From: Pantoea sp. SOD02
Lineage (GTDB): Bacteria > Pseudomonadota > Gammaproteobacteria > Enterobacterales > Enterobacteriaceae
Length of the DNA stretch: 64,000 bases
Direction of reading: 5' to 3'
Assembly (NCBI RefSeq): GCF_024707505.1
Contig: NZ_CP102604.1
Location: 1,178,001-1,242,000, forward strand
In this document: piece after piece, positions 46,305 through 56,903 of the stretch
Numbering within the stretch: the first letter of the stretch is position 1
Layout: every line of letters begins with the position of its first letter
Notes under the pieces: generated by a model
Told to the model about the DNA's origin: nothing
The model's input: only the letters and a program-made list of their open reading frames with translations
The model's database searches: none
Position numbers and translations under genes: made by a program

Positions 46305-46900
46305 TGCAGACTGGTGGCTGACGAAGAGGACACTTCCGGTGAGTTCTGTCCCGGTGCAATCGTCTCAGGCTGCGGCAAGGTATCTTTGTTGCTTTCCTGC
46401 GCGGCATGCACGGTCAGCAGTTTACGTACTAACTGCTCGGACGCGCGCTGACGCATCTCCTGCACGATCATATCCTGTTCGGCATCCTTCGCCAGTGCGG
46501 CGTTCGGGTTGTCGAAGAAAGAGCGATACACGGTAGTGCTGATCGGGTAGATACCTTTACCCGGCAGCAGAACCTGTGCAGTGACCGTCATTACCAGCGA
46601 GTATTCTGCGGTAGTACCGCTGATGAACACCGATGCGGTATCACGTCCCTGGCCTTCAGCACCCAAACGCAGTGTTGGATATTTGGCACTGGCCGCTTTG
46701 CTGTCTTCAATGATGGTGACATTGTTGATGCGCAGCTGCTGGCGCACGGCTCGCGCCAGTGGACCATAGGGATCGCCGCTCTGGACGATAAGGGTTTTCA
46801 TCTCACTCGGCACCGAAGTGGTGCCGCGCGGGTGGAAACCACAGCCTGCGGTAATCAATACCGCAAGCAGGACAAACAGCCTGATAATCAGTTGTCGCAC
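46301..46900 (-). CDS. lptE: LptE, LPS-assembly lipoprotein
   Basis: 199 residues. The lipobox LITAGC makes C20 the lipidated residue, followed by GFHPRGT. It plugs the LptD barrel in the outer membrane during LPS export. The Ser-rich C-terminal tail is variable. It follows leuS by 14 nt and heads the lptE-holA-nadD overlap chain. Confidence 0.96.
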   Translation of the reverse strand: MRQLIIRLFVLLAVLITAGCGFHPRGTTSVPSEMKTLIVQSGDPYGPLARAVRQQLRINNVTIIEDSKAASAKYPTLRLGAEGQGRDTASVFISGTTAEYSLVMTVTAQVLLPGKGIYPISTTVYRSFFDNPNAALAKDAEQDMIVQEMRQRASEQLVRKLLTVHAAQESNKDTLPQPETIAPGQNSPEVSSSSATSLQ

Positions 46901-46914
46901 AGTTCCTCCTGAAC

Positions 46915-49497
46915 TTAACCTACGACCAGGTTAAGCAGTTTGCCAGGGACATAAATCACTTTACGAATGGTGACGCCATCCAGATATTTCGCCACCAAAT
47001 GCTCCTGCGCAGCACGCGCCTGCACCTGCTCCTGCGTGGCATCCGTCGCAACGGTAATCTTGCCGCGCACTTTGCCATTCACCTGCACCACTACCAGCAG
47101 CGAATCTTCCACCATCGCCGCTTCATCGGCTACCGGCCAGCTGGCTTCGTCAATGCTGCCTTCGCCGCCCAGTGCTTGCCACAACACATAGCTGGCGTGC
47201 GGGGTGAACGGATAGAGCAGACGCGTCACAGCGACCAGCGCTTCCTGCAGCAGCGCGCGGTCTTGCTCGCTCTCTTGCGGGGCACGGATCAGCTTGTTCA
47301 TCAGTTCCATGATAGCGGCGATGGCGGTGTTGAACGTCTGACGACGACCCACATCATCGGCCACTTTGGCGATGGTTTTGTGCAGATCGCGACGCAGCGC
47401 TTTCTGATCGTCATCCAGGCTGTGGACGTCCAGCGCCACGGTCGCGCCTTTGGCAATGTGTTCGTAAGCCAGTTTCCATACGCGCTTCAGGAAGCGGTTG
47501 GCACCTTCAACGCCCGATTCCTGCCACTCAAGCGTCATCTCTGCTGGCGAAGCAAACATCATGAACAAGCGAACGGTATCTGCACCGTAACGCTCAACCA
47601 TCAGCTGTGGATCGATGCCGTTGTTTTTCGACTTCGACATTTTGCTCATGCCGGCGTAAACCACTTCACGACCTTCGTTGTCGATGGCTTTAATAATGCG
47701 GCCTTTCTCGTCGCGCTCAACGGTGACGTCAACCGGAGAAACCCAGTTGCGCTCGCCGTTCACGCCGAGGTAGTAGAACGCATCAGCCAGTACCATGCCC
47801 TGACACAGCAGGCGTTTGGCTGGCTCATCCGAGTTGACCAGGCCAGCATCACGCAGCAGCTTGTGATAGAAGCGGAAATACATCAGGTGCATGATGGCGT
47901 GTTCGATACCGCCAACATACTGATCGACCGGCAGCCAGTAGTTCGCCGCCGCCGGATCCAGCATGCCTTCATGGTAGTTGGCGCAGGTATAGCGCGCGTA
48001 GTACCAGGATGACTCCATAAAGGTGTCGAAGGTGTCGGTTTCACGCAGCGCCGGCTGGCCGTTAACGGTGGTTTTGGCCCACTCAGGATCGGCTTTGATT
48101 GGGCTGGTGATACCATCCATCACCACGTCTTCTGGCAGGATAACCGGCAACTGATCTTCTGGCGTTGGCATTACGGTGCCATCTTCCAGCGTTACCATTG
48201 GGATTGGTGCGCCCCAGTAACGCTGACGGGAAACGCCCCAGTCGCGCAGACGGTAATTCACTTTACGCTCGCCCACGCCTTTAGCTGCCAGCGCATCGGC
48301 GATGGCGTTGAAGCCCGCCTGATGATCCAGACCGTTGTATTCACCTGAGTTGAACAGCGCGCCTTTGTCGGTCATTGCGGCAGCACTTACATCCGGTTCT
48401 GAACCGTCAAGATTCAGGATGACTGGCTTGATGTTCAGGTTGTATTTGGTGGCGAACTCCCAGTCACGCTGGTCGTGGCCTGGAACGGCCATTACTGCGC
48501 CGGTGCCGTACTCCATTAATACGAAGTTAGCGACCCACACAGGAATCTCTTCACCGGTCAGCGGATGGATAGCAAACAGGCCGGTGGCCACGCCTTTCTT
48601 CTCCATCGTTGCCATATCAGCTTCGGCAACTTTGGTGGTGCGGCATTCGTCGATGAATTCAGCCAGCGCAGGATTAGTGGCAGCAGCTTGCTGCGCCAGT
48701 GGATGACCTGCGGCAACTGCCACATAAGTAGCGCCCATAAAGGTGTCTGGACGAGTGGTGTAAACGGTCAGCTTCTCGGCGCTGTTGGCAACGTCAAAGG
48801 TGATTTCCACGCCTTCAGAACGGCCAATCCAGTTGCGCTGCATGGTTTTGACCTGCTCCGGCCAATCTTCCAGCTTATCGAGATCGTTGAGCAGCTCTTC
48901 CGCATAGGCGGTGATTTTTACAAACCACTGTGGGATCTCTTTGCGCTCAACTTTGGTATCGCAGCGCCAGCAGCAGCCGTCGATAACCTGTTCGTTGGCC
49001 AGTACGGTCTGATCGTTCGGGCACCAGTTCACCGCCGAGGTCTTTTTATAGACCATGTCTTTTTCATACAGCTTGGTGAAGAACCACTGTTCCCAGCGAT
49101 AGTATTCTGGCTGGCAGGTCGCCAGTTCGCGGCTCCAGTCGTAGCCAAAGCCCAGTAATTTCAGCTGGTTCTTCATGTAGGCGATGTTGTCGTAGGTCCA
49201 CGGTGCAGGCGCGGTGTTGTTTTTCACCGCAGCGCCTTCGGCTGGCAGACCAAATGCATCCCAGCCAATCGGCTGCAGGACGTTTTTGCCGAGCATACGC
49301 TGGTAGCGCGCAATCACATCGCCAATGGTGTAGTTACGCACGTGACCCATGTGCAGGCGGCCAGAAGGATAGGGCAGCATCGAAAGGCAGTAATATTTCT
49401 CTTTGCCTTCCTGCTCGGTCACTTTAAAGGTTTCGTTTTCGTCCCAGTGCTGTTGGACGCGGGATTCTATCTCTTCCGGGCGGTATTGCTCTTGCAT
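46915..49497 (-). CDS. leuS: LeuS, leucyl-tRNA synthetase
   Basis: 860 residues from the ATG at 49497, the E. coli length, beginning [20 protein letters not shown]; the upstream 27 codons have no support. The HIGH-type motif is in [14 protein letters not shown] and the KMSKS motif in [12 protein letters not shown]. The editing domain (CP1) holds [14 protein letters not shown]. It charges tRNA-Leu, including the one at 61526. It is divergent from ybeL. Confidence 0.98.
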   Translation of the reverse strand: MQEQYRPEEIESRVQQHWDENETFKVTEQEGKEKYYCLSMLPYPSGRLHMGHVRNYTIGDVIARYQRMLGKNVLQPIGWDAFGLPAEGAAVKNNTAPAPWTYDNIAYMKNQLKLLGFGYDWSRELATCQPEYYRWEQWFFTKLYEKDMVYKKTSAVNWCPNDQTVLANEQVIDGCCWRCDTKVERKEIPQWFVKITAYAEELLNDLDKLEDWPEQVKTMQRNWIGRSEGVEITFDVANSAEKLTVYTTRPDTFMGATYVAVAAGHPLAQQAAATNPALAEFIDECRTTKVAEADMATMEKKGVATGLFAIHPLTGEEIPVWVANFVLMEYGTGAVMAVPGHDQRDWEFATKYNLNIKPVILNLDGSEPDVSAAAMTDKGALFNSGEYNGLDHQAGFNAIADALAAKGVGERKVNYRLRDWGVSRQRYWGAPIPMVTLEDGTVMPTPEDQLPVILPEDVVMDGITSPIKADPEWAKTTVNGQPALRETDTFDTFMESSWYYARYTCANYHEGMLDPAAANYWLPVDQYVGGIEHAIMHLMYFRFYHKLLRDAGLVNSDEPAKRLLCQGMVLADAFYYLGVNGERNWVSPVDVTVERDEKGRIIKAIDNEGREVVYAGMSKMSKSKNNGIDPQLMVERYGADTVRLFMMFASPAEMTLEWQESGVEGANRFLKRVWKLAYEHIAKGATVALDVHSLDDDQKALRRDLHKTIAKVADDVGRRQTFNTAIAAIMELMNKLIRAPQESEQDRALLQEALVAVTRLLYPFTPHASYVLWQALGGEGSIDEASWPVADEAAMVEDSLLVVVQVNGKVRGKITVATDATQEQVQARAAQEHLVAKYLDGVTIRKVIYVPGKLLNLVVG

Positions 49498-49719
49498 GGC
49501 TGCCTGTGGTCCTTTGTGAAAATCGCTAAGCATACTTTTAGATCCGCATAGCATACCCATAAGGCTGCGCCTCAACAACTTTTCACGCCCTCGCAGGCCG
49601 GATTTCTGCCGAATGCGCCGCCGCTTTCACCCTTTTGTGATTTCTCCGGTTGCTGCCCATGCAATTGTGACAAAACCGCTAAACTTAACAGCAGTATCCG
49701 CAGCGGAAAGGAGAACAAA

Positions 49720-50202
49720 ATGAATAACGTGGCGCAGGAATACCGTGCAACGATTGAAGCATTATCCCAGCGATTGGATCATGGCGAGCGCGATGTTGAT
49801 GCGCTGGTGGCCGAGGCGCGTCAAAGTTTGCTGGCGAAAAAAACGCTGTCGCCCGCCGAGGTGAATGAAGTAATGCGCGCCGTGCGCCGCGATTTACACG
49901 AGTTTGCGCTGAGCTATCAGGAGTCTTCTGATGTGGTTGGCGATTCGGTGTTTTTGCGCGTGATTCGCGAAAGCCTATGGAAAGAACTGGCGGATATCAC
50001 CGATAAAAGTCAGCTCGAGTGGCGTGAGGTGTTTCAGGATTTGCGCCATCACGGCGTTTACCAGAGCGGCGAAGTGGTCGGCCTGGGGAATTTAGTCTGT
50101 GAGAAGTGCGGCTTCACGCGGGCGATTTATACGCCAGAGAGCTTAACGCGCTGCCCGGAGTGTGGGCACGATCAGTTCCAGCGTCAGCCGTTTGAACCCT
50201 GA
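49720..50202 (+). CDS. ybeL: YbeL, zinc-ribbon-containing protein (DUF1451)
   Basis: 160 residues. A helical N-terminal region (RATIEALSQRLDHGERDVDA) is followed by a C-terminal zinc ribbon with LVCEKCGF and TRCPECGHDQF. GGAAAGGAG lies 7 nt before the ATG. It matches E. coli YbeL by layout and place next to leuS. The function is unknown. In E. coli rihA and hscC follow; here gltL follows convergently after a REP pair. Confidence 0.94.
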   Translation: MNNVAQEYRATIEALSQRLDHGERDVDALVAEARQSLLAKKTLSPAEVNEVMRAVRRDLHEFALSYQESSDVVGDSVFLRVIRESLWKELADITDKSQLEWREVFQDLRHHGVYQSGEVVGLGNLVCEKCGFTRAIYTPESLTRCPECGHDQFQRQPFEP

Positions 50203-50210
50203 TGAAAGGT

Positions 50211-50285
50211 AGCCAGGTCGTCATTAATGACGACCCTACAAAAGTGAGGTGATTTTGTAGGGTGCGCATTAATGCGCACCTGGCT
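50211..50285. repeat. BIME-like pair of REP palindromes (units D1 and D2) with outer inverted repeat
   Basis: D1 (50216-50240) is GGTCGTCAT/ATGACGACC then CTACA; D2 (50256-50280) is TGTAGGG then TGCGCAT/ATGCGCACC reversed. A 15-bp spacer separates them, and AGCCAGG/CCTGGCT frames the whole element. It fills the 96-bp gap between the convergent ybeL and gltL. Confidence 0.9.
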
Positions 50286-50298
50286 TGAGGATATTGAA

Positions 50299-51024
50299 TC
50301 AGTGCAGAATCTTCGCCAGGAAGTCTTTGGCACGATCGGATTGCGGGTTGTTAAAGAAGTCATCCTTATTGGTGTCTTCGATAATTTTCCCTTCATCCAT
50401 AAAGATCACGCGGTTGGCAACTTTGCGCGCAAAGCCCATCTCATGCGTCACCACCATCATGGTCATGCCTTCATTCGCCAGCTCAACCATCACGTCCAAC
50501 ACTTCGTTGATCATTTCAGGATCAAGCGCTGATGTCGGCTCATCAAACAGCATCGCCACTGGATCCATACACAACGCACGCGCGATTGCCACGCGCTGCT
50601 GCTGACCACCAGAAAGCTGACCCGGAAACTTATCCGCGTGCGCAGAGAGCCCAACGCGTTTTAGCAGGCCTTGTGCTTTCTCACGCGAGGCCGCTTTATC
50701 ACGCTTCAGCACTTTAACCTGCGCCAGCGTCAGGTTCTCAATGATGCTGAGATGCGGGAACAGCTCAAAGTGCTGGAACACCATGCCGACTTTGCTGCGC
50801 AGTTGAGCAAGGTTGGTTTTTTTGTTGTTCACTTCGGTGCCGGTCACCTGAATGCTGCCCTTTTGAATCGGCTCCAGGCCGTTCACGGTTTTAATCAGCG
50901 TTGATTTACCTGAGCCAGACGGACCGCAGACCACCACCACTTCACCTTTTTTCACTTCGGTGGAGCAGTCGGTCAGCACCTGAAAGTGCCCATACCACTT
51001 TGAAACATTTTTCAGGCTAATCAT
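50299..51024 (-). CDS. gltL: GltL, glutamate/aspartate ABC transporter ATPase
   Basis: 241 residues. Walker [11 protein letters not shown]-loop [10 protein letters not shown], signature [15 protein letters not shown], Walker [15 protein letters not shown]. It powers glutamate and aspartate import with GltJK and GltI. It abuts gltK and ends the operon before the REP pair. Confidence 0.96.
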   Translation of the reverse strand: MISLKNVSKWYGHFQVLTDCSTEVKKGEVVVVCGPSGSGKSTLIKTVNGLEPIQKGSIQVTGTEVNNKKTNLAQLRSKVGMVFQHFELFPHLSIIENLTLAQVKVLKRDKAASREKAQGLLKRVGLSAHADKFPGQLSGGQQQRVAIARALCMDPVAMLFDEPTSALDPEMINEVLDVMVELANEGMTMMVVTHEMGFARKVANRVIFMDEGKIIEDTNKDDFFNNPQSDRAKDFLAKILH

Positions 51025-51702
51025 TTAAACCGTCCTCTTTCTTTTCAGATAGGTAACCAACAGCGAAGCGCTCAGGCTGATCACGAAGTAGACCAGACCA
51101 GCAAACAAAATCATTTCAACCTGGGTTCCGTCACGCTCACCAATGGTTGACGCGGTGCGGAAGAAATCAGCCAGGCTCAGTACATAGACCAGCGAGGTAT
51201 CCTGGAACAGCACGATGCCCTGGGTTAGCAGCAGCGGCACCATGGCGCGGAACGCTTGCGGCAGCACGATCAGTTTCATCGATTGCCAGTGCGTCATGCC
51301 GAGCGCCAACGCGGCATTGGATTGCCCACGTGAGATGCTCTGAATACCGGCACGGATGATTTCCGAATAGTACGCCGCTTCAAAGAGCGCAAATGCCACC
51401 ATGGCGGAAATCAGGCGGATATCCGATTTAGGCGATAAGCCCAGCACCTGCTGCAGGAACGCGGGCACAACCAGATAAAACCACAGCAGCACCATCACCA
51501 AGGGTACGGAGCGGAACAGGTTGACGTACAGCTTGGCAAACCAGCGCACCGGCGCGATCGGCGACAAACGCATCACCGCCAAAATCGTGCCCCAGATAAT
51601 GCCAAACACCACGGCAATCGCGGTGATCTTGAAGGTGATGATTAACCCATTCCATAAGTAAGGCAGGCTGGGAACAATCGAACTCCAGTCAAACTCGTAC
51701 AT
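51025..51702 (-). CDS. gltK: GltK, glutamate/aspartate ABC transporter permease
   Basis: 225 residues, five membrane segments. [20 protein letters not shown] and [20 protein letters not shown] form the ATPase-docking loop. Its start overlaps the gltJ stop by 1 nt (TAATG). It pairs with GltJ. Confidence 0.96.
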   Translation of the reverse strand: MYEFDWSSIVPSLPYLWNGLIITFKITAIAVVFGIIWGTILAVMRLSPIAPVRWFAKLYVNLFRSVPLVMVLLWFYLVVPAFLQQVLGLSPKSDIRLISAMVAFALFEAAYYSEIIRAGIQSISRGQSNAALALGMTHWQSMKLIVLPQAFRAMVPLLLTQGIVLFQDTSLVYVLSLADFFRTASTIGERDGTQVEMILFAGLVYFVISLSASLLVTYLKRKRTV

Positions 51703-52442
51703 TATTTGCCTCCCATATTGCCAGGCAGGCGAATTTTGCGTTCTACCACACTCATAATCAGCATGATCACCAGGTTAATGCCGACGTACGCCAGAGTGAT
51801 GGCGGTAAAGGATTCATAGGCATGCGCGGAGTAATCCAGCAGCTTGCCGGCCTGCGCCGCCATATCCACCAAACCGATGGTCGAGGCGATCGCCGAGTTC
51901 TTCACCAGGTTAAGCATTTCCGAAGTCATCGGCGGCACAATCACGCGATACGCATTCGGCAACAGCACATAGCGGTAGGTTTGCGGCAGCGTCAGGCCCA
52001 TCGCTAAACCCGCATTTTTCTGACCACGTGGCAGCGACTGAATCGCTGCGCGCACCTGTTCACAGACGCGCGCAGCGGTGAACAAGCCCAGACAGATAGT
52101 TGAAGAGAGGAAGAACTGAATGTTTGGATCCAGCTCAGACTTAAACCACATCCCCAGCTTTTCGCCCACCAGTTCTGGCGCCACCAGATACCAGAAGAAG
52201 AACTGCACAATCAGCGGGATATTACGGAATAGCTCCACGTAGCAGGTGCCAATCGCCGCCAGCAGGCGGTTGGGCACGGTACGCAGAATGCCAAATAAGG
52301 AACCTACCAGGAAGGCGATAATCCAGGCGCAGCAGGACACCGCAATGGTGACCTGAAAACCGGACCACAGCCAGCCGAGGTAAGTCGTATTGCCGAACGG
52401 GGCCTGTTCAAGAAAAATGCCCCAGTTCCAATCGATACCCAT
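51702..52442 (-). CDS. gltJ: GltJ, glutamate/aspartate ABC transporter permease
   Basis: 246 residues from the ATG at 52442, matching the E. coli length ([20 protein letters not shown]). CGGAG lies 8-9 nt upstream of it. [20 protein letters not shown] is the EAA loop. A hairpin with T7 ends the spacer just upstream, so gltJKL translation may depend on read-through from gltI. Confidence 0.96.
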   Translation of the reverse strand: MGIDWNWGIFLEQAPFGNTTYLGWLWSGFQVTIAVSCCAWIIAFLVGSLFGILRTVPNRLLAAIGTCYVELFRNIPLIVQFFFWYLVAPELVGEKLGMWFKSELDPNIQFFLSSTICLGLFTAARVCEQVRAAIQSLPRGQKNAGLAMGLTLPQTYRYVLLPNAYRVIVPPMTSEMLNLVKNSAIASTIGLVDMAAQAGKLLDYSAHAYESFTAITLAYVGINLVIMLIMSVVERKIRLPGNMGGK

Positions 52443-52603
52443 AACGAGCTCCGGTAAAAAAAGGGTAGCGAGGCTACCCATAAGATTGTTGAGCGGTGTC
52501 TTGCATCCTGCTTCAGGGGAACGGCCTGTTACAGTCTGTCTGTCCGCACCGCATGTTCAGCAATCGAGAGGGCAGCGGGGCTGCCCTTGTTGTCGTTGTT
52601 AAT
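52443..52603 (-). ncRNA. sroC: SroC-like small RNA in the gltI-gltJ spacer
   Basis: The spacer between gltI and gltJ is 161 nt, close to the size of SroC in E. coli and Salmonella. It has a hairpin near its 5' end (GGGCAGC/GCTGCCC, 52570-52587) and ends in GGGTAGC/GCTACCC followed by seven T on the minus strand. SroC is cut from the gltIJKL transcript in relatives and acts as a sponge of GcvB. Position and 3' structure support it here; I did not align the interior. Confidence 0.65.
52456..52479 (-). terminator. Intrinsic terminator/attenuator between gltI and gltJ
   Basis: Stem GGGTAGC/GCTACCC with 3-nt loop, then TTTTTTT on the minus strand. It can both end the SroC-like RNA and lower gltJKL relative to gltI. 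Confidence 0.85.
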
Positions 52604-53497
52604 TCAGAGTGCTTTGTCGTTCGGTGCTTTGAACAGGGCCTGCATATCGCTTGAGAGTTCGAAGTTCAGGTTCAGATTCTTTGGTGGAATCGGCTGTTTG
52701 AACCAGGTTTCAAACCATTTTGAGGCTTCGCCAGAGGTCTGCGCTTTAGCAATGGTTTCATCCATCAGCTGTTTGAACTGTGGATCCTGATTGCGCAGCA
52801 TGCAGCCGTAAGCTTCTTTCGACTGCGGTGTACCCACGATGTCCCAGTTGTCTGGCTTCTTGGCTTTGGCACGTTCACCCGCCAGCAGCGCGTCATCCAT
52901 CATGAAGGCCACAGCACGACCGGTTTCCAGCGTACGGAAAGAATCGCCATGGTCTTTCGCGCTGATGATGCGCATATCCATTTTCTGCTCGTCGTTCAGC
53001 TTGTGCAGCAGAACTTCAGAAGTGGTACCGGAGGTCACGACAACGGTTTTGCCCTTCAGATCTGGGAAATCTTTGATGTCGCCGCCTTTTTTCACCAGCA
53101 GACGCGTACCGATGATAAATACGGTGTCAGAGAATGCCGCTTGCTTCTGGCGTTCCAGGTTGTTAGTGGTAGAACCGCACTCAAAATCGTAAGTCCCGTT
53201 CTGCAACAGTGGAATACGGTTCTGCGAGGTAATCGGCAGCATTTTAATCTGCAAATCAGGCTTATTCAGTTTGGCCTTGATAGCCGCGATGATGGCGTTT
53301 GAATAATCCTGTGAATAGCCAACCACTTTTTGCTGGTTGTCATAGTAAGAAAAGGGAACTGATGATTCACGATGCCCAACGACGATCACGCCGCTATCAT
53401 TGATTTTTTTCAGGGTACCAGTGAGATCTTCCGCCTGGGCCGCTCCCGCTGCTGCTCCCAACAGCAAAAGAGATAATGCCACTTTGCGTATCTGCAT
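52604..53497 (-). CDS. gltI: GltI, periplasmic glutamate/aspartate-binding protein
   Basis: 297 residues from the ATG at 53497, with AAGGAG 7 nt upstream. A signal peptide ends at AQA (residue 22). INDSGVIVVGHRESSVPFSY and LPITSQNRIPLLQNGTYDFE are the family motifs; DFECGSTTNN is in the ligand site. It delivers glutamate or aspartate to GltJKL. The leader holds a GcvB-type target (53551-53558). Confidence 0.96.
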   Translation of the reverse strand: MQIRKVALSLLLLGAAAGAAQAEDLTGTLKKINDSGVIVVGHRESSVPFSYYDNQQKVVGYSQDYSNAIIAAIKAKLNKPDLQIKMLPITSQNRIPLLQNGTYDFECGSTTNNLERQKQAAFSDTVFIIGTRLLVKKGGDIKDFPDLKGKTVVVTSGTTSEVLLHKLNDEQKMDMRIISAKDHGDSFRTLETGRAVAFMMDDALLAGERAKAKKPDNWDIVGTPQSKEAYGCMLRNQDPQFKQLMDETIAKAQTSGEASKWFETWFKQPIPPKNLNLNFELSSDMQALFKAPNDKAL

Positions 53498-53550
53498 GTT
53501 CCAACTCCTTCGTATGGATGTCGCGCAGAACATAAACTGCGCAGATTGTG

Positions 53551-53558
53551 ATGTTGTG
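53551..53558 (-). promoter_or_regulatory. Predicted GcvB-binding site in the gltI leader
   Basis: The mRNA reads CACAACAT about 55 nt before the start codon, inside ACACACAACATCACAAT. CACAACAT is the consensus for pairing with the GcvB R1 region, and gltI is a proven GcvB target in Salmonella. Confidence 0.7.
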
Positions 53559-53888
53559 TGTATTTCGTGCTGCTTTTTTAGTTATCCCATAGCGCAACTG
53601 CACGCAGGATAGTGATTAACATAGCGAATTGTTAACGCAATGAAACAAAAAAGTTTCTTTTTTGCGAGCCGCTCCGCACCAATAAAAGGCAAAAATTCAC
53701 CAATGCGCTAATAGAGTGCGCATCATTGCCATAAATTAGTGCGTAAAGGTTGCATTACGCTGACAAAAGCCGATGTTTGCGAAAATCACTGAAATAAGTA
53801 GCAATGATCGTGCCAGCACGATGAATAAGTGTAAAAAGCCAGCAGAGAATCGGGGAAAGCACAACGGAAGGAAGAGAAAACAGCGCAT

Positions 53889-53915
53889 AAAAAAGGCGAA
53901 GTATTCACTTCGCCT
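53889..53915 (-). terminator. Intrinsic terminator of the lnt operon
   Basis: Stem AGGCGAAGT/ACTTCGCCT with ATTC loop, then TTTTT on the minus strand, about 20 nt past the lnt stop. Confidence 0.92.
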
Positions 53916-53934
53916 GTTTGCATAGCAGCCTCAA

Positions 53935-55461
53935 CTAGTGGCGACGGCGCAGAATGGCCAACACAATGCCAATCAGCGTCAGCATCCACACCGGCCAGAT
54001 GCCTGCTTTGGCATAAGGTGTTTCGCCGGTGGTTGGTGTCACTTTGGCTTCAAGTACATCACGGGTGAACTGCGGCAACTCTTTCTGCACCTCACCGTTG
54101 GCATTCACCACCGCTGTGACACCGTTATTGGTGGAACGCAGCAACGGACGTCCCAGCTCCAGTGCACGCATGCGCGCCATCTGGAAATGCTGCCACGGCC
54201 CGATGGAGTGACCGAACCAGGCATCGTTGGAGATCGTCAACAGGAAGTTAGTATCAGGGCGGAAGTTGGCGCGCACTTGCTCACCCAGCACGATCTCATA
54301 GCAGATAGCGCTGGTCAGGTTATAACCCGACACTTTGAGCTGCGGCTGGACATAGGCGCCACGGCTGAAAGAGGACATCGGCAAATCGAAAAACGGCGCC
54401 AGCGGACGCAGCAACTCTTCCAGCGGCACAAACTCACCAAATGGCACCAGGTGATTCTTCTGATAGCGGTTCTGGCTCTGATAGCTGTAAGGCTGCTCGC
54501 CACCCAGCACAATCACAGAGTTGTAATCGTGATAACGATTATCGCCTTCTACGCGTGAATCCACGATACCGGTAATCAGTGAGCTGCCGCGTGCACGCAG
54601 GTCTGCATCCAGCGCCCGCAGGAACGGTTGCTGGTTGCTTTCCAGATCGGTAATTGCTGATTCGGGCCAGATAATGATCGGTGCTTTGCCGATAAACGGC
54701 TGGCTGTATGAGGTGTAAACGCGCAGCGTGTTCAGCAGTTGCTGCGGATCCCACTTCATCGACTGAGGAATATTGCCTTGCACCATCGCAACATCAACGC
54801 TGCGTTCCGGCAGCGGTTGATACCACTGCAACATGCGCAGCGGCCACGGCAATAACAGCAGTAACGCGGCGGCAATCAAACTTTTCACAGTACGATGATG
54901 CAGTGCGTGCACCAGCAGACCCGCGATCACCATCAACAGGAAAGTAATGGTTTCCACACCGGCCAGCGGCGCGAGGCCTTTTAGCGGACCATCGATCTGG
55001 CTGTAGCCAAACTGCAGCCACGGAAAACCGGTGAGCACCCAACCGCGCAGGAACTCGCTAATCTGCCACAGTGCTGGTGCCGCTAAAGCCAAACGCCAGA
55101 TTGTGGCGCGCGGCCAGAAACGGTTGAGCACGATGGCAAACAGCATTGGATAAAGCGACAGATAGGCTGCCAGCAGAATCACCAGGAAGATGTTCACCGG
55201 GCCGGGCATGCCGCCAAAGGTGGCGATGCTGACGTAAACCCAGTTGATACCGCTGCCAAACAGTCCAAAGCCCCAAACAAAGCCGATCGCTGCTGCCTGC
55301 GCAGTGCGGCGTTCCAGCAGCAACAGTTGCAGACCAAACAGCGAAATTAACGCTGCGGGCCAGAAATCGTAGGGGGAAAAGGAAAGGGTGCCAATGGCAC
55401 CCGTAATTAACGCCAGCAGCAGGCGAACCCGCTGCTGCGAGTAAAGAGAGGCTAAAGCCAT
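53935..55461 (-). CDS. lnt: Lnt, apolipoprotein N-acyltransferase
   Basis: 508 residues. Six or more N-terminal membrane segments, then the nitrilase-like domain with the triad in IIWPESAIT (Glu), KNHLVPFGE (Lys) and [10 protein letters not shown] (Cys). A final membrane segment ([17 protein letters not shown]) closes it. It adds the third acyl chain to lipoproteins such as RlpA and LptE of this window. It follows corC by 4 nt, so the two are co-transcribed. Confidence 0.97.
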   Translation of the reverse strand: MALASLYSQQRVRLLLALITGAIGTLSFSPYDFWPAALISLFGLQLLLLERRTAQAAAIGFVWGFGLFGSGINWVYVSIATFGGMPGPVNIFLVILLAAYLSLYPMLFAIVLNRFWPRATIWRLALAAPALWQISEFLRGWVLTGFPWLQFGYSQIDGPLKGLAPLAGVETITFLLMVIAGLLVHALHHRTVKSLIAAALLLLLPWPLRMLQWYQPLPERSVDVAMVQGNIPQSMKWDPQQLLNTLRVYTSYSQPFIGKAPIIIWPESAITDLESNQQPFLRALDADLRARGSSLITGIVDSRVEGDNRYHDYNSVIVLGGEQPYSYQSQNRYQKNHLVPFGEFVPLEELLRPLAPFFDLPMSSFSRGAYVQPQLKVSGYNLTSAICYEIVLGEQVRANFRPDTNFLLTISNDAWFGHSIGPWQHFQMARMRALELGRPLLRSTNNGVTAVVNANGEVQKELPQFTRDVLEAKVTPTTGETPYAKAGIWPVWMLTLIGIVLAILRRRH

Positions 55462-55465
55462 AAAA

Positions 55466-56347
55466 TTATTCGTCTTCCAGTTGCGGTTGTGGTGAGTCTT
55501 CCGGAATTTTTACATGCACCTGGATGATACGGCGGCTGTCAGCCATGGCGACTTTGAACTGATAGCCATCAATGACAATACTTTCGCCGCGAGCGGGAAG
55601 GTGGCCGAATCCCTGCATGACCAATCCGCCAATGGTATCGACTTCGTCATCGCTGAAATCGGTGCCAAAGACCTCATTAAAATCTTCAATTTGCGTTAAG
55701 GCGCGCATGGTATAGGTGTAACGATTGAGCTGGCGGATATCACGATCTTCTTCATCGTCATACTCATCTTCAATTTCGCCGACAATCAGCTCAAGAATAT
55801 CTTCAATGGTCACCAGACCCGAAACGCCACCAAATTCATCAATGACAATCGCCATGTGATAACGCTGCGAGCGGAACTCCTTCAGCATGCGATCGACGCG
55901 CTTGCTTTCAGGTACCACTACAGCGGTGCGCAGCACTTTTTCGATGCTGAACGGCTCAGACGCGCTGGCCATAAACGGCAGCAGGTCTTTGGCCATCAAA
56001 ATGCCTTCAACGTGATCTTTGTCTTCGCTGATCACCGGGAAGCGTGAGTGCGCAGATTCAATAATCACCGCAAGGCACTCTTCCAGAGTTTGATTGCGTT
56101 TCAGGGTGATCATTTGCGAGCGTGGGATCATGATGTCGCGCACGCGCTGTTCGGCAATATCCAGCACCCCTTCGAGCATGTCGCGGGTGTCCTGATCGAT
56201 CAGCTCTTTTTGCTCAGAATCGCGGATTAACCCCAGCAGTTCATCACGGTTTTTAGGTTCACCGTGAAACAGTTGGTTGATTAACAGGGAGAAAAATCCC
56301 TTTTTACTACTGGGTGCGTCGCTGTTTTGAGAATGGTCGTCGCTCAT
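55466..56347 (-). CDS. corC: CorC, CBS-domain protein linked to magnesium/cobalt efflux
   Basis: 293 residues without membrane segments. Two CBS domains ([40 protein letters not shown]) and a C-terminal CorC/HlyC domain ([15 protein letters not shown] end). E. coli CorC affects CorA-linked magnesium and cobalt efflux. It follows ybeY by 82 nt, with lnt right behind. Confidence 0.95.
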   Translation of the reverse strand: MSDDHSQNSDAPSSKKGFFSLLINQLFHGEPKNRDELLGLIRDSEQKELIDQDTRDMLEGVLDIAEQRVRDIMIPRSQMITLKRNQTLEECLAVIIESAHSRFPVISEDKDHVEGILMAKDLLPFMASASEPFSIEKVLRTAVVVPESKRVDRMLKEFRSQRYHMAIVIDEFGGVSGLVTIEDILELIVGEIEDEYDDEEDRDIRQLNRYTYTMRALTQIEDFNEVFGTDFSDDEVDTIGGLVMQGFGHLPARGESIVIDGYQFKVAMADSRRIIQVHVKIPEDSPQPQLEDE

Positions 56348-56429
56348 GGCGTTTTTATTTAGTTCTCTCTAATGAGGGATTGGGGCTGCCGGCATCCGCG
56401 CCAGCAGCGCAATAACCTGAACCAGCGGC

Positions 56430-56903
56430 TCAGGCGTCTTCTTTCTCCGAAATGTACGGATCAGGATAACCAAGAGCAAGCATTATCTCGGTCTCCAGCG
56501 CCTCCATCTCTTCGGCTTCTTCATCTTCGATATGGTCGTAACCCAGCAGATGCAGTGTACCGTGCACTACCATATGCGCCCAGTGAGCTTCGACGGTTTT
56601 GCCTTGTTCAGCAGCCTCTTGCTCGACAACCTGGCGGCAAATAATCAAATCGCCGAGCAACGGCAGTTCAATTCCCGGCGGTGCTTCAAACGGGAATGAC
56701 AGCACGTTGGTCGGCTTATCTTTGCCGCGATAAGTCAGATTAAGCTCATTACTCTCAGCTTCATCCACCAGACGAATTGTGACTTCGCTTTCTGGTTGAA
56801 ACGGCGTTACCGCCGCTTCCAGCCAGCGTTGAAAATCACTCTCTGCCGGCAGATGGTTTTCATCGGCGCAGGCCAGTTGTAAATCAAGAATCACCGCGCT
56901 CAT
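56430..56903 (-). CDS. ybeY: YbeY, endoribonuclease for 16S rRNA maturation
   Basis: 157 residues. The metal-binding H114, H118 and H124 lie in [14 protein letters not shown], with R59 in YRGKDKPTN, at the E. coli positions. YbeY takes part in 3' end processing of 16S rRNA and ribosome quality control. It overlaps ybeZ by 4 nt. Confidence 0.97.
   Translation of the reverse strand: MSAVILDLQLACADENHLPAESDFQRWLEAAVTPFQPESEVTIRLVDEAESNELNLTYRGKDKPTNVLSFPFEAPPGIELPLLGDLIICRQVVEQEAAEQGKTVEAHWAHMVVHGTLHLLGYDHIEDEEAEEMEALETEIMLALGYPDPYISEKEDA

Larger units (their letters stand above)
53498..53934. promoter_or_regulatory. gltI leader and upstream region
   Basis: 437 bp without a gene. Near gltI lies the CA-rich GcvB-type site and a GCGCAG/CTGCGC hairpin (about 53526-53543). 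Further up is a 6-bp-armed inverted repeat ATGCGC/GCGCAT (53703-53723); the 15-bp sequence GCGCTAATAGAGTGC inside it fits the NtrC enhancer form GCACY-N5-RGTGC with one mismatch. The far end holds the lnt terminator. No sure promoter was found. Confidence 0.5.

Noticed and set aside
46999..48012. A 337-codon open frame antisense to leuS
   Set aside because: leuS on the other strand is certain; the antisense product is His/Arg/Phe-rich without any family pattern.
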